Positions 21,261-35,924 of a stretch of 64,000 nt of DNA are shown piece by piece. The notes under the pieces are model-generated. The model was given only the letters and a program-made list of their open reading frames with translations, was not told the DNA's origin and did no database searches. A program made the translations under genes and the position numbers. Numbering within the stretch: the first letter of the stretch is position 1; the number at the start of each line of letters is the position of its first letter. Source of the stretch: Lunularia cruciata (taxonomy: Eukaryota; Streptophyta; Marchantiopsida; Lunulariales; Lunulariaceae); the NCBI GenBank assembly GCA_948567375.1, contig OX419760.1:27838001-27902000 (forward strand), written 5' to 3'.

Positions 21261-24200
21261 TTCACACTTTAAGGTTTAGTATAGTTTAGTATCTCTGTTT
21301 CTCAATTTTGATGTGGTTTATCTATGGTAACGTCTCGCGTAGGAATTCGATTAGTTGGAGTTGTGATCTGGGCTCATTTTTTATGGGAATGAATATGCTG
21401 GAAAGCAGATGGTCCGTGATGAAACTTAGTCATTGATCTTGATGTCTGGACTCTTTCCCGCTATTATACTCCATAGGTAGGAAGCAAAGTACAGGTCGAC
21501 TCAGACATTGTGATTACAATAATGATAACTAGTAAATGAGAACGTTGAGTACAACAAGGGCAAGAAGATAACTATAAGATGGATTTTTTTAGGGATTTTT
21601 TCAGCCAGATGAATATTTTAAAATGATGCTGGTTATGATAATGAGGTAATGATGAGTAAATATTTTATAGTTAAATTAGGGTAGAGGTTCACTTTTAACA
21701 TTTCGTGTGTAACAAGGATACTTTGAAAGTTGTAAAAGAATCTTCTTTATTTGTCTTTTAGTGCTGATAGAATATGTTACTAAATATTTTATTTTTGGGA
21801 ATTCTTATCACTATATTGATTTTGATAGTGGTAAACGTCCTTTTGGTACGTCTACTCATGTGGTGGTTTAATTTGAATAGCATATGTATTCATATACGAG
21901 ATTTGATAGTAAAGAATGCATGGTATATTATTTATTTTTCATCCTCTAGACTAGTGATAAGGTATTGAAGTTCATATTGTAAGATGTTTACATTCTTTCT
22001 GTCCAGTTTCTCAACGTGCGTTCCAAATCTGTTTTATACATATGATCGGCACGTTCCCTTCCCAATTCCTTGAGTTTGCTTTTCCCGTATTTGCTGCCTG
22101 ACTTTATTCTCCACAGTTTGCAAGAATTCAGGTCTCGAGATCTCCCATGATCCGGATACGAATGTTACGCTAGACTTTATAAAGGTGAAATAAATAAATA
22201 AATATACCTTTCAAATTAGGGTTAATCTATAAGCCGAAAAGTTAATTTCAGTCACTTCTTTCTAAATTATCTTATACTTATTAGTGCTACCAACATTAAT
22301 TAGTCCATATCACATAAAAAAATTTACACTAGACATACTAAACTAGGGTGATTAAAAATCCAATGACTATGTAGACATAATACAAAGATAGGCTTAAACT
22401 CTGATGCAAAAACATTTATTATCTCGGACAGTTGTCTTCAAGGTTTTCATTTCAATCTCTATCATTTGCAACTTCTCTTATTTATGCTTTGATTTGCATT
22501 ATTATATTTTACTAAGGACAAAGAACTTAGCCAAGTTTAATCAAAAGCTAACATTTTGATACTAATAAAGTTAATCCCAATAATATACAATTTAAAGGAC
22601 ATGCTTAAGAAGTATTACTTATTAAGTACATGTTCTTCCTCTATAGCAAGCCAATGAATCTCAATTCAACTTTTAAAACTTGGCACACCCAAAATAGTCT
22701 TGAAGTAAGATTCTTTGCTACAAGAAGTATAAATGATTATCCTTGTCCGAGCTTTCTCAAATCCATGATCAGATGCATTTATTCAAATTCCTATCAAAAG
22801 TTTTTATACTTTCCAAAGTTATTATATAATTGGATAACGAGGTTAAGTGTTGTCAAATAAGCAAATGCAAACGTTATCCATTGCAATTATTACCGCTTTC
22901 TGTAAAGGTTGAGATTTTTATATAAGTAGTAAATACAACACTCTCATAGTTTCTTTAGTATAATTTGAGTTTTTGATACCATTGAAATACAATATCATAT
23001 CAGATTGCAAACTAATTTTTCATAAAATATTATTATAATATAAATATAATCTTAAAATTTCTTGTTTAAATTTTCAAATGATCAACACATATTGTTGATT
23101 AATGGAAGATATTTGATCAACAGATGTTCCATTCCTCCTATTGCCAAAGCTTTCTTTGTACATTTAATCTTTGATGTAGATTTCAAGGTAATTGGAAGGA
23201 TCCCAAGATCATGCTTATGTCCATTAATATGGTAATGAGATGTTACATCCCTTTATGTGCCTTTTTGGACCAATTTAGAAGATGGTTTTTAAAACCTTGA
23301 TACTGAAAATTATTGCTTTGAACCAAGCCATTGACTAAAGGTTAAATCATTCAAGGAGTGAATTATTTAGATGATTGATCCAAATACTTATAAAATCCTA
23401 TTAGGCTTTCAACCTCTCTATGAAAGATGTGGAAGCGTAGACATTTTGTTAACTATGAGTGTAGGTAATATAGAAGTATTCGATTTATTTAGGTGGATAG
23501 ATATGCAACTTACAATTTGATAAACATAATCATGAGTGTGATCAAGTATCCAAAATCAAAGTTTAATCCTCTTGTATATTTTTGGGGAACAATGATATAT
23601 GCAAACAAATTATGCTATTTATTTTCCAATTGAAGATAAAAAATCATAGGAAGAATGCTTGAACATCCAATTAAGACTTTATTTAAAATTTTAATAATTA
23701 CATTTAAAATAGAATTCAGATTGCTGTAGGTCAAGAAGAGTTTTGATTTCTTATTGTTACTCAACACCAATGCTCCAACAAGATGTATACTAACTTAAGA
23801 GGTATTTGGATAGATTTTGTTTCTTGATGAAGTGTGGAATGTTGTTTTCTTCTGATCCATAATATTTATAATAACACCAAATATCTTCTTTTATTTTGCT
23901 ATTATCTCATAATATTGTTAGTAAGATTCTGATTGTAAAACATCCAATAAATTTTTCAAAGTAGTACAAGGTAAGAGTAACACACCAATTACTATCAACT
24001 ATTAGACTTTCTTAATCTTGCTGATTTATTTTTTAAATAGGATAGTTAAATTATTCTATGGATATTAATTTATTCATATAAAATTTTTAATTTTATTTTT
24101 TTAAGAGAGTATTCATATTTCATATATGCAATTATTTTAACATTAGTTTCTTTTAATCAATATAATTTTTTAACTAATAAAATTATATATTGAAAACTTA

Positions 24201-26569
24201 TTCTGATAAAAATGTTTATCTATTAGACTTGGAGAAGCAAATAGTTTAATTTGCTTTTGAAGATGGGTTGGAGCATTGAGGTTCATGCACTCTATTTTTT
24301 AAGGTTATGAAGGTAGGAGTGCCTCTTAATTTTGAAAGGAAATTGTACCTTTTAAAAGATTATCTATTGCAAAAAAAACTTATGTGGGATATCGCATCCA
24401 TATTCTTAGAGTTAAAAGGAACAAAACAATGAGCTACTTGATGTAGAATTGTGATTACCAAAGTAAGTGCTCCATTTGATGAAGTATCCTATCTTATTTC
24501 CGTTGTCATTAAGCTAATAGGTCAAAAGTGGAGAAGAAAGGAAATTGATTCTTTTATTAACTATCTTAGGTTGTAGAGGTAAATGAGAAGGGGGTAATTC
24601 TTAAAACAAGATGGTGGAGTGAATAAATTTGTGAATGACTAAAATATAAGAAATATAACCTATTTGGTTTGAGGATGATATGATTGGGTAAGAAAAATTC
24701 ATATTTAACTTGATTAGAGGTAAGTTTATAGAAATTTAAAAGGATTGTACAATGTAGAGAAGGCCAATCTACAAAGAAGATTGAGAAAAATGATAATTTG
24801 TAATTGATAAGAGTTCCTTTGAGTTCTACTTTCTTTTATAAAAGCTCCTTCAATATTTTCTAAAAATTTAAATTGATATCCCAAGCATAGAGTAAATATT
24901 TCTTATCATACCCCTTCTCCTTTCTTTAGCTTGAATTATATACATATGCTTATACTCATTAACTTGCTTTTTAACTCACTTAGGATATTTGGTTTTTACT
25001 CATGTATATGTTGCCATCCTCCAAATATTTTTACTGATCAAAGTAGTGAATTGAACTCCATGTCTAGATCAAACCACTCAAACAAAAAAGTCAACAAATT
25101 ATATCGGAGAGAGCTTGATATTATGCTTAGATTACAAAATTTCACCTATTTTAATCATACTTCTTAATCTTCCACATATAATCTATTGAAAATTATAGAA
25201 ACAATCTCTTAGAATTTGATTTTATCATTTGTATTTTGGATTTTATACATACATTCACTTGTGGTTTATTGAAATATTGCATAAATGATTGTGCATAGTC
25301 AATCCTTGATGCTTGTGGATCTAAACCCTAAACCCTTATTCCAAACTGACTGCATTTCTCATTTTTATTTAGGATATGTTTATATGTTTCTTGGGTATTT
25401 ATTTGAAGCACGTCTATGGATGTGAACCATAGATCTTCAATGGTTCACAATTTGGATCTAGAACCTTCTTCCTTATCTTGGCATTTAGAACTAATTGAGT
25501 CACTAGCCTAAAATATTCTAGGAAAGGATTTTAAGGAAGTTGAATTAACATGTTATGTTGGATTTGAAATAACTTGTAGAATGTGTTGAATTTGAGTAAT
25601 ATTTCACTAAAAGAAAAAACATAAATCAATAATTTTGTAACTATAAGATGGATCTTGTATTCATAATTCCAATGAAATTTTGGCTAGAATTCAAAAAGAT
25701 TCAAATTTAATTAATATCTAACATAGTTTTAGTAAAACTAGACCTATCAAAATGCATCTATCTATATCAAAATTAGATAAATGAAGATATCTATGTGGTT
25801 AGACCTTTATAAATAGAAGAAGAAAGGACGAGAGATTTTCATTTATAACTCACATAATTTTGTTCTTTTATCTAAATTTCTCTTTCTTTATTTTCATGTT
25901 TTCTTTATCTAAATTTCTTTATTTTCATATTTCTTAAATCCTACATCTAAATTTCTCTTTCTTGGTACCTTTTATATTCCAATTAGATTTGCACTAAACT
26001 AACCTTTTCTAAAATCCTCTAAATTTGGATTACCTTATCTATTTTCATATTCTCTCAAATCCAACAAAATTTTCAAATGGTTGGTTAATTGATTAATTAC
26101 AAATTTTCCAGTATTCTAGAGCATTGAAGGCAAAGCTCAAAAAGAATACTTGGTAGGTATCTACATCTTCTGAATTTTGCACCTCAGCTATAATTTGTAG
26201 ATACAAAATAACAACTTTATAATTGATGCCTTGTCATATAGAGAGAAAATAGAAAAATAGAAATATAAATATTGTTACTAGTTGAAGTGCTATTTCCAAT
26301 TCCAATTCTTATTGAAAATTAAACATTCTATTTTTCAAAGATGTATACTAAGATGTAATTTTGGAGATAGAAAGCAATCTCCAAGTTGTTGAAAATTCCA
26401 AATAACTCAACTATTTTTATTTTTCATATTAAAATAGAATTTGAATATATCTTTTTCTTATATTTTAATAGTTATTTTTTATTTAAATAGTTAGAGATAG
26501 GATCATGAAGCAAGAACATAAGCTCCAAGATTTAGCCTTTAGAAGTAGTTGGTGGTGAAGCAATACTCT
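21261..26569. other. Long AT-rich intergenic stretch
   Basis: No coding region, LTR or RNA gene is recognised. Open frames are short and of biased composition. A telo-box-like TAAACCCTAAACCC occurs near 25320. It ends at the 5' LTR of element D. Confidence 0.55.
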
Positions 26570-26574
26570 TGGTT

Positions 26575-27245
26575 TGTAACCCCCATTGGTGCATGCATGC
26601 TCTATGGAGGTATTTAGTTTAGTATTGTAATAGTTGAAGATATTGATTTTATAAAGTTTAACCAAACTTCTATATTAGTCATAACTAGCTAGAGTTGGTC
26701 ATAGCCAAGATAACTCTACTTTAGAGGAAATTGAAATAGTGAGCACCACTATTTTGGATTCTAATGTATTGTCTTCATATTATTCTTAAGTGTTTTGCTT
26801 TATGGAAAGAGTTGAGAACTCTTAGACTCACAAGTTTTTTTAGTCTAGATTTTTTGATAGTCCAAGAATAACCCATGTAAAAGAATCCTTGACTTAGCTA
26901 TCGGGTCAAAATAAAACTATATGCTCATTGGATTATTCCCATATGTATAGGTATTCCTTTAGACTTGAGTAGAATTTTTTCTCAGTAATTTGAGTAATTT
27001 TATTATAGTAATTAGTAACTTTGATGTATAACTTTTTGCAATTATATAAACTAGAGAAGAAGTATTCATAATCCTTTTATTTGCAATAATCTCTCCCTCA
27101 CTGAGTTCTATAGTGAGTTTAGAGGTGTCTTTGAATTTTAGCTTTGGAAGAGTGTGATAGAGTTAGTTTTTGCCTTTTTAGTCCATGTGTGCTACCTTAA
27201 TAACCATCTGAGGTTCATCATGAGTGAGAGTTAGGCTTGTTCACA
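26575..27245 (+). repeat. 5' LTR of element D
   Basis: About 671 bp from TGTAACCCCC to TTCACA. A TATATAAAC box is near 27042, followed by the ATTTGCAA and CTCACTGAGTTCT words also found in the LTRs of E and K. Confidence 0.88.
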
Positions 27246-27265
27246 TTTTTGGTTTTGCTATTGAG
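27246..27265 (+). other. Primer-site region of element D
   Basis: Directly after the LTR the sequence is TTTTTGGTTTTGCTATTGAG. The same place in E reads (element sense) TTTTTGGTTATGTAGCCGGG. This resembles the TTTGGCGCCGTTGCCGGGG primer region of plant Athila/Tat elements after CpG decay; that assignment is tentative. Confidence 0.5.
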
Positions 27266-27840
27266 ACCTCTCTTAAAGGTTTCACAAAATGTTAAGGAAG
27301 GAGAAGGTTGAGCTTATGTTAGCAAACCTAGACTCATTTTTCTACCTTATCATTCATTATGATATTTTTGAGATAATATTGCACATCTTGAAAACATGAG
27401 AGCATTTGGAGAGACTATGTGAGGTGGATTGTAGATTTGGAGATTATGGTGATTTTGAGAAAAACTTTAAGTTTTAGATATGGACTTGAAATTTCCATAG
27501 ATGGCAAATTGGGTTATTCTTCAATTAGGAAACTTTAAATTACCATGAGAGCTGCTATATGCACCAAGTTAGAACTTTTTGAAGGTGGTAGGGTAAATTG
27601 TCCCCAAAAACTACACTCTATGTAATTTTTATAGGGTTTACTATTTCTTCATTTTGAAAATTTCCAAGATAATTAAATAATAAACAAAATAGCTTTTGGT
27701 CTATGAATTGTAGAGAGATCATTCATGTGACGAAAGTTAAGAGTTTATGAAGTTAGGGGTGGTTTTAACACCAAATTTGGAAAGATGTGTGCTAAATAGT
27801 GAGATGCTTTGGCCAAATGGCTCAATGATTATGAGGAGGC

Positions 27841-29232
<1,392 letters not shown>

Positions 29233-29237
29233 CTAAG

Positions 29238-29649
29238 TGTAAAAGATCAAGACCAAGGAGAGAAAAAAGAGAATAGAAGCTCACATTGGTACATTTGAAT
29301 GAGTGAAACTCCAAATCTTTGCATGAGCTTTGGCTCTCATATTTATATGGAGCATACAAGGCTCTTGAGAAGCTTCTCAAGAAGCTTCCTTGAGCCACTT
29401 TCTTGGAGTGCAAGCCAAGTTAACCAAGAAGCTTCCTTCTTGAAACCGCCTACTTGGCATGCAAGCTAAGCTGGTTGGAAGTTTCTAGAAGCTTCTTTCT
29501 AGAAACTACTTACTTGGGGTGCAAGCTAAGTTACTAGGAAGCTTCTCAAGAAGCTTCCTAGATACTTCTAGGATATTTTATGCTAATTTGGTATGTTCAC
29601 TGCTTCATTAGCCTTGACTAACTTCATTGCTAAACTCCATATTGTTACA
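29238..29649 (-). repeat. 3' LTR of element B, with conserved HSE
   Basis: It starts TGTAAAAGATC and ends ATTGTTACA. The four-unit HSE is at 29478-29495 (GAAgtTTCtaGAAgcTTC). The outer three-unit HSE of A is destroyed here (TTCtaGGAtaTTT). Confidence 0.92.
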
Positions 29650-31260
29650 TATTCCCCCACCACTAATTAGTGACGTCCTTGTTGCCATTGAAGCTTCAAA
29701 CTCATGGATGACCATTTTTTCATTCTAGAGATTAGACAAAGGTTCCCAAGTAGCATCATGAAGGAGATAGCCCTTCCAAAGGACCTTGTACTCTATATGT
29801 TGTCGGCAACCATGTTGGATGTGGCAACGTGCAAGTATACAATTAACTTTGTACTCTTCATGATCATGGATAGGGATGGGAGGAGGAAGAGGAGGAGGTT
29901 GGACATAAGAGGAAAAAGAAGATGGAATAGGAACAAAGGGTTTTAACTTGGAAATGTGCAAGACACGGTGGATGTGCATATGACAAGGCAAGGCAAGTCA
30001 ATAAGCAATAGGAAAGATGATGTGAGTGACATCAAAGAGTCTTATCTAATTATGGGTGAGTTTATAAAATTGGGTATCAAGTGGGAGGGGTAGGTTACTA
30101 GAGGAGAGCATGACTTTGTCACCAACTTGAAAGGTGAGATCATGATAATGGTGGTCCGCATATTGTTTTTGATGATTCTGAGCAACAAAGAGATGAGACT
30201 TGGCTTGTTGGGGTGATTGGGATACGGTGGTCAAGAAGGTTGAAGTATGATGGACATGAGATAGAGTAGGAGCAAGAAGGGAATCTGGAACAAGTGGATC
30301 TTGGCCAAAATTGAGAAAGAAAGGAGAAATCCAATGCTTTCCTATTTGGAGTTATTGTATGTAAACTCCACAATTGCAAGATATTCATCCCAGTTGGTGT
30401 GGTGAATGTTGATGAAGGCACAAAGCATAGAATCCAAGGTTCAATTTTCATGTTCAATTTTTCCATCAGTTTGAGGATGATAGAGAATGGACAAAGCAAG
30501 CTTGGTGCCGAGTATCTAGAAGAGTGCTTGCCAAAATTTCCTAGTGAATTAGGAATCACAATCAAAGATGAGTACATGCAACATCCCATGATATTTGAAT
30601 ACATTGTCAAAGTAGATCTATGCCAAGGTTGGAGCATCCACAATATCAACTATTGGTGCCAAATGGATTTGCTTACTAAGCTTATCCACAAACACCACAA
30701 TTGCTATGTGACCTTTCTTTGTCTTGGGCAAGGAGGTGATGAGATCTAAACTCACATGTTCCCAACGAGTAGATGGAATGGAGAGTGGTTGAAGGAGTCC
30801 ACTTGTTTTTTTGTTACTGGCCTTGTTGCATTGCCAGCTCTCACATGATCAAACAAAACTCCCAAACATCTCATGCCATGTTGGGCCACCACCATTGGCA
30901 TTGGAGGGTTCTCAAGGTCTTGTCTATACCCATCTGACCAACAATTGGTAAATCATGGGCTTTGTGAAGATGCTCAAGTTGAAGATCACCTTTGTTTAGA
31001 ACATAGATCTAGTCCTCATGGAATATCAAGCCTTCCTTTAAAGAGGTGGTGTTGTATTCCTTGTCACATGTTGCAAGATGACCTTGTACCACTTGAAAGA
31101 ATGGATCTTATTGTAGAGCTGTCCTAAACTCGATTTGGACTTTGGAGTCAATTGACAATATTGTAATTGCCACCGTGATGAGAGGAAAAGACTTCAAATC
31201 AGGTCATCATGATAGGGCATCAAGGATGACATGGAACCGACCAAGTTTGTACTCAAGTTT
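29650..31260 (-). pseudogene. Element B integrase and chromodomain, degenerate
   Basis: The 29991-29725 frame holds a full chromodomain (HEEYKVNCILARCHIQ, YKVLWKGYLLHDATWEPLSNL) after the integrase C-terminal HISKLKPFVP motif. The integrase core is spread over several frames between 30046 and 31260, with stops. It normally joins element cDNA to chromatin; not functional here. Confidence 0.86.
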
Positions 31261-32633
31261 GATGTCAAAAAATTAGGAGTTGTTTCTCCCGTTGATGATG
31301 TTGGCTCTTCATGTGTTCCAAATGTAATGTCTGCAACAAGGGGTTATGATCAATTTGCATGACCACTTGTTTCCCAAGAGATAATGCCTCCATACCTTGG
31401 TGGAATATACCATTGCTAGTTGTTCCTGATCTTGAGCAGAGTAATTCCTTTTTGCTATATTTAGTTTGCAAGATATAAAGGCAATGGGATGTAATCCATC
31501 AGTGAATTCCTATTGCAACACAACTCCAATTGCAAAATTAGAAGCATTGAAATCAACCACACATGGTAGTTGAAGATCATATGGTTGAAGAATTGGTTTT
31601 AAAGATACCATATATTTCAACTTTTGGAATGCTTCTTTGTGCTTGTTAGTCCATTGAAAGTTCAAGTTCTTCCTCAAGAGATCGGTCAATGGTGCAACCA
31701 CATGAGCATAATAGTGGATGAACCATTGGTAAAAACTAGCCAATCCATTAAATACCTATATTTCAATAGCATCCTTTAGAGTAGGCCAATCAATGATGGC
31801 CTTGATTTTCTCCTCTTCCATCTTGATCTCCTCCGATGAGATCTTGTGATCCAAGAAGGTAGCATCCTTTTGCCAAAAGGCACACTTTGCCTTCTTGCAA
31901 TAAAACTTCCATTGTGGTAGTCATCTTAAGATTTCTTGCATGTGCTTCACATGTTCTGCCTTTGTCTTGCTATAAGATTAAGATATCATCCAAGAACACC
32001 ACCACGTACCAATCCAACAATCCATCCCGATGCATTTGATCCATGAAGACTACTAGAGCATTAGTGAGCCCAACATGCAGAGCTCTCCACTCAAAATATC
32101 CATACCTTGTGCAAAAGGTAGTCTTTTGCACATCTTCCTTATCAATGTGAATTTGCTAGTAGCCGCTGCAAAAATCCAACTTGGAGAAGTATTGTGCTCC
32201 ACTCAATTGATCAAGCAAGTCATCAATTCAAGGCAAAGGGTATGCATTCTTCATTTTCTATTTATTGAGCCCACAATAATCAATACAAAAATGAAGTCCT
32301 CCATCCTTCTTTGGAACAAATAGTACCTGTGCTTCCCAAAGAGATGTACTATGTCATATGAAATCTTTCTCCAACAACTCAATAAGTGTTGTTCACAACT
32401 CCTCCAACTCATTTGATGAGAGCTGATAGATTGGTCTACTCATTGGAGTACTCCTTGGTACTAACTCAATCTTGAAGTGCATACCAAAATCAGAGGGGAA
32501 TTCACTTTGGCTAATCATCCAAAAACACATCCGCAAACTCCTAAACTATATGATCAACCATTGCTTAATAAGGCTCCTAACTCTCCTCAGATTCTCCTTG
32601 TGCAATTGGCTTGATCCACATTGCAAAAATAGA
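31261..32633 (-). pseudogene. Element B reverse transcriptase and RNase H, degenerate
   Basis: RNase H pieces include HNPLLQTLHLEHMKSQHHQREKQL (31471-31265) and YAHVVAPLTDLLRKNL (31743-31510). RT motifs can be followed by comparison with A around 31970-32330, interrupted by stops and small indels. Confidence 0.83.
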
Positions 32634-32873
32634 CTTATCTTCCTCCAAAGCTTGCTCTATAATTGCTTCACTGACAAAATTCCCATCTAAGGACTTATCT
32701 TCCTTCATGGCTTGCTTTATGGCTACTTTCTTGACAAACTTCCCATCTTGGGACTTCTCTTCCTTCAAAGCTTGCTCTATGGCTGCTTTCTTTACAAAAT
32801 TTCCATCTTGGAGCTTCTCTTCTTCCAAAGCTTGCTCTATGGCTACTTTCCCTACAAAATTTTCATATTGAGA
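32634..32873 (-). repeat. Four-copy 60-bp (20-residue) repeat between protease and RT of B
   Basis: The minus-strand frame reads four units such as SQDGKFVKKVAIKQAMKEDK. It matches the three-unit array of A at 15462-15641. The extra copy shows that the array changes length within the family. Confidence 0.88.
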
Positions 32874-32962
32874 GTGATTATCCTTAGGTTTCTTACTCAA
32901 AGGTGCCAGACAACTTAATCTGAAATTCCTACCTTGATATTGTACTTGAATTTGTTGTTGAG

Positions 32963-33700
32963 TGTAATACCAAGAGCTAGCCATATGATCTAAATGTGAA
33001 ATTCAGTTTGGTAACATCTAGAATGATGTTATACATGATGGTCAAAATAGATCAGATAAAAGTATCACCAAAAGAGTACTTCTACTAATAGGGCAAAACT
33101 GAAATAAACTTGAAAACCTTAAAACCAATAGCTAAACATATGATTTAAAGGTGAGAATTGGTTTGGTAACATCTGGAAGTATGTTACACATGATGGACTA
33201 GACAGATCAGAAAGAAGTATAACCAAAAGTGGATTTCTACTTATAGAGTAGGAACCAAAATATGCCTAAAATCTTTGAAGGCAATTTTGGAGACCTAAAC
33301 GGATGAATTAGGCCTAAAAAATGTGCAAGTTCCTCCCTCCCCAATGGAAGAATAGATGGCCTTCCCTCCCCCCTGGTTTTTCTCATCGAGAGCTGTCCAA
33401 TGGTACCTTACCCACGTGATTCTGAGATTGCCTAGAAGATTACCTAAAAGATTCCCTTCGATCAAAGCTTGTTTGACCAACCAAATAGGACCTAGACCAT
33501 CATGTCACCAATCCAAGTAAGTAATCCAAGGGTGGAGCTTGCTGACATGTCACCTATTTGTGTGCCTAATCCTATGGTGGAGCTTCCTTGGAGGAGATCC
33601 TTTTTGTCTATATAATAAAGAGAAAGTGCTCCTTTGGGGCATCGAATGATTGAGTGTGAAATTTGTGTTTTCTCTCTTCTCTTGTCCTTGGAGTATTACA
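32963..33700 (+). repeat. 5' LTR of element C, with internal duplication
   Basis: 738 bp, TGTAATACC to GTATTACA. The U3 part holds two diverged copies of a 155-bp unit (32969-33123, 33124-about 33280). A TATATAATAAAG box is near 33608. Confidence 0.92.
32969..33280 (+). repeat. 155-bp tandem duplication in the LTR of C
   Basis: Both units begin ACCAA(G/T)AGCTA and contain TTTGGTAACATCT and CATGATGG and CAGATCAGA words in the same order. The copies have diverged from each other by roughly a fifth, and both are also in the 3' LTR (from 38636), so the duplication predates insertion. Confidence 0.85.
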
Positions 33701-33701
33701 A

Positions 33702-33713
33702 TGGTATTAGAGC
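33702..33713 (+). other. Primer binding site of element C
   Basis: TGGTATTAGAGC one base after the LTR; it differs from the initiator Met tRNA site TGGTATCAGAGC by one C-to-T change. Element F has the same variant. Confidence 0.88.
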
Positions 33714-33840
33714 AAGTGTTTTAGTCCAAGAGAGTGGATCACCCCTCTTGGAAGAGCACGAACTACTAAAACTGAGTAATTTGAGGTGGAGAACATAGAA
33801 TAATTGCTTGACTTAGGAAGGACTTTAAAGAGCGGATGGG

Positions 33841-34269
33841 ATGGATGCACTAGGAGGATAATTTCCCGCACCTAGCTTTCCATTTTCAAATCCATTCCAC
33901 ATCAAGGTTATGTACATCCAACGTGAGCAAATGAGGGTATCACTAGTTTATCACTTTGGTGTAGAATTCATGGACATGGTGATGAACTCACCAAACCCGG
34001 TGATTCTACATGTGGTGATATATGACAAAGAGTGGGATTTGACAGTCTACATTCTATTATGATGGTATAGATGTGAATGTCCCAAATCCTCTCCCTTTCA
34101 ACACTCAAGTAGAAATCTGTTATGTAGTGAGACCGAAAGTGATGTTTAGAGATTTTGTGGTTAGGAATTTTGGTGAGGAGTGTTATCAACAAGTGATAGC
34201 TTATGAGGTCCCAATGGTAGTTCCAATAGTTTGTGTGCCTTCTAGAGTGATCATATTGACTATGTATTG
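33841..34269 (+). pseudogene. Pre-gag reading frame of element C
   Basis: Between primer site and gag lies a coding-like stretch matching element F. The first part (ATG at 33841, one internal stop) includes YIQREQMRVSLVYHFGVEF and VVIYDKEWDLTVYI and ends at a stop near 34060. In the +1 frame it continues with DVNVPNPLPFN, VMFRDFVVRNFG and MVVPIVCVPSRV to 34269. F shows the same frame change at the same place. The second half shares PNPLP, spaced F residues and FG with the 71-codon frame of element A. Unrecognised family. Confidence 0.5.
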
Positions 34270-34303
34270 AAATATACATTAGCAATTGAGTGTTGTGGGA
34301 ACC

Positions 34304-35391
34304 ATGGATCCGCAATTGCAAGAGCTAGTGCAAGGAATGCAAGGGATGTTGAATGAATTTTGAGAGATTAAGATGACCATGGAGACATTACAAAGTCAAG
34401 TGCAGATCCTTAGGAACGATCAAGCAATGCAAGAAGAAGAGCCATCTCAAAACCCAATACCTGCGACTGAAGTACTTGGAGAGGCACCCGTGCCTACAAA
34501 CCCTATCAAAGATGAAGTCACATTGCTACTCCGGATGAAGAAGACCTATAACATTGAGCCCTACAAGGGCAAGTGTACGATGGGAGTAGTGGAAAATTAG
34601 ATCTTGAGAATGAATCGATATTTCCAATTGTTCTCAACAAAGATCATGGAGCATGTTGCACGCGTGTTTGCATGTAGGTACTTGACCAATAAAGCCTTCA
34701 CATGGTATGATGCTTGGGAACAATCCATGTTGGCAGAGAGAAGGGAGGTCACGTGGACAACAATGCAAGAAGGATTGCTGAAGAATTTCCAATCAATGGA
34801 TCCCATGCAAATGGCCCAAACCTGACTATGGATATTGAGACAAAAGAACTATGTACAAGAGTATATGGAGGCATTTGTGGATCTACAAGTTGCAATAACC
34901 AACATGAGTCCAGCAGAGGCTCTCAACAATTTCAAATGAGGGTTGAAGGAGCGGATTTGCCAAGAAGTCATGTTGCAAAATCCTTGCATGGTATTTGAAG
35001 CCATTGCTTGTACGCAAAGAATAGTAGGAGCATTAGGTGGAGGTGAAGGAGTAGTTCTACCTCAACATTAGCGAGTAGAAATGCCACACATGCGTGGACC
35101 ACTACCGATGGAATTGGACAACCTTCAATTTTGAGATTGAGGAGCACGACTGCTTCAAGGGGAGCATGGACAAGTAGAAGAACAAAGAGATGGAGTCCCA
35201 TGAGGAGAAGGAACTCAAGGAGAACGATGCCATTGTTACAATTGTGGCTGTATTAGACACATATATACCAATTGTTGCACTCATTTCCCTAGAGGCCCTC
35301 GGCCTTTGTAGAGGCAATCTTTGAACAACATGGAGAGGTCATTGAAGAGGAGGAGGTGGAAACCACGTTGGAAAATGAAGATTGCCAGTAA
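34304..35391 (+). pseudogene. Element C gag with intact zinc knuckle motif, interrupted
   Basis: The frame starts MDPQLQELVQGMQGMLNEF followed by a stop, then KMTMETLQSQVQILRNDQAMQEEEPSQ. The capsid part (34604-34825) has YFQLFSTKIMEHVARVF and WTTMQEGLLKNFQ. The zinc knuckle CYNCGCIRHIYTNC at about 35232 fits CX2CX4HX4C. Several stops and frame changes. Confidence 0.82.
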
Positions 35392-35495
35392 ATGTACCTC
35401 ACGGCCTTCTGGCTCAATAAGGAAGTAGAGAAGCAAGGGAGGAAGAAGCAAGGAAGAAGACTAATGCACAAAGATCCCAAAAGGCAAGCTCACAA

Positions 35496-35880
35496 TTGAT
35501 TGTCGTGAATGGAGTCCTAGAAGGCAATCAAGTGAGAGTATTAATAGATCCGAGAGCAACAAAGAATTTCTTGTCTTGCTCTGTTGCAATAAGATTGGGA
35601 ATGGATCTAGAGAGAGATGGAAGTGAAGAAGTAGAGTTACCTAAGGGGCAAACAAAGAGGATTGAATCATTACCTAGACGGGTAACATCCTCTATAGGAG
35701 AATATCAAGAAGCAATTCAGTGGTGAGTGATACAATTAGCTCGTTATGATGCAATCTTAGGCATGCCATGGATGGAGCATTACAACCCTATGGTAGATTG
35801 GAGGAAGAAAGTAGTAAGAACCCACCAATGGTCAATCATTGGAGTTAAAGAAAAATCATACAAGCATGAACTTCCTCTAT
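35496..35880 (+). pseudogene. Element C aspartic protease, active site altered
   Basis: VLEGNQVRVLIDPRATKNFLS corresponds to the D(S/T)GA(T/S) site; aspartate is present but the S/T-G pair has become PR. The later AILGMPWMEHYNP motif is present after a stop near 35727. F also has an altered site (IDLRAIENF). Confidence 0.8.
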
Positions 35881-35924
35881 AAGTCATAGGGACGACAACT
35901 GTCTGTAAGACCGATAGATGTTTC

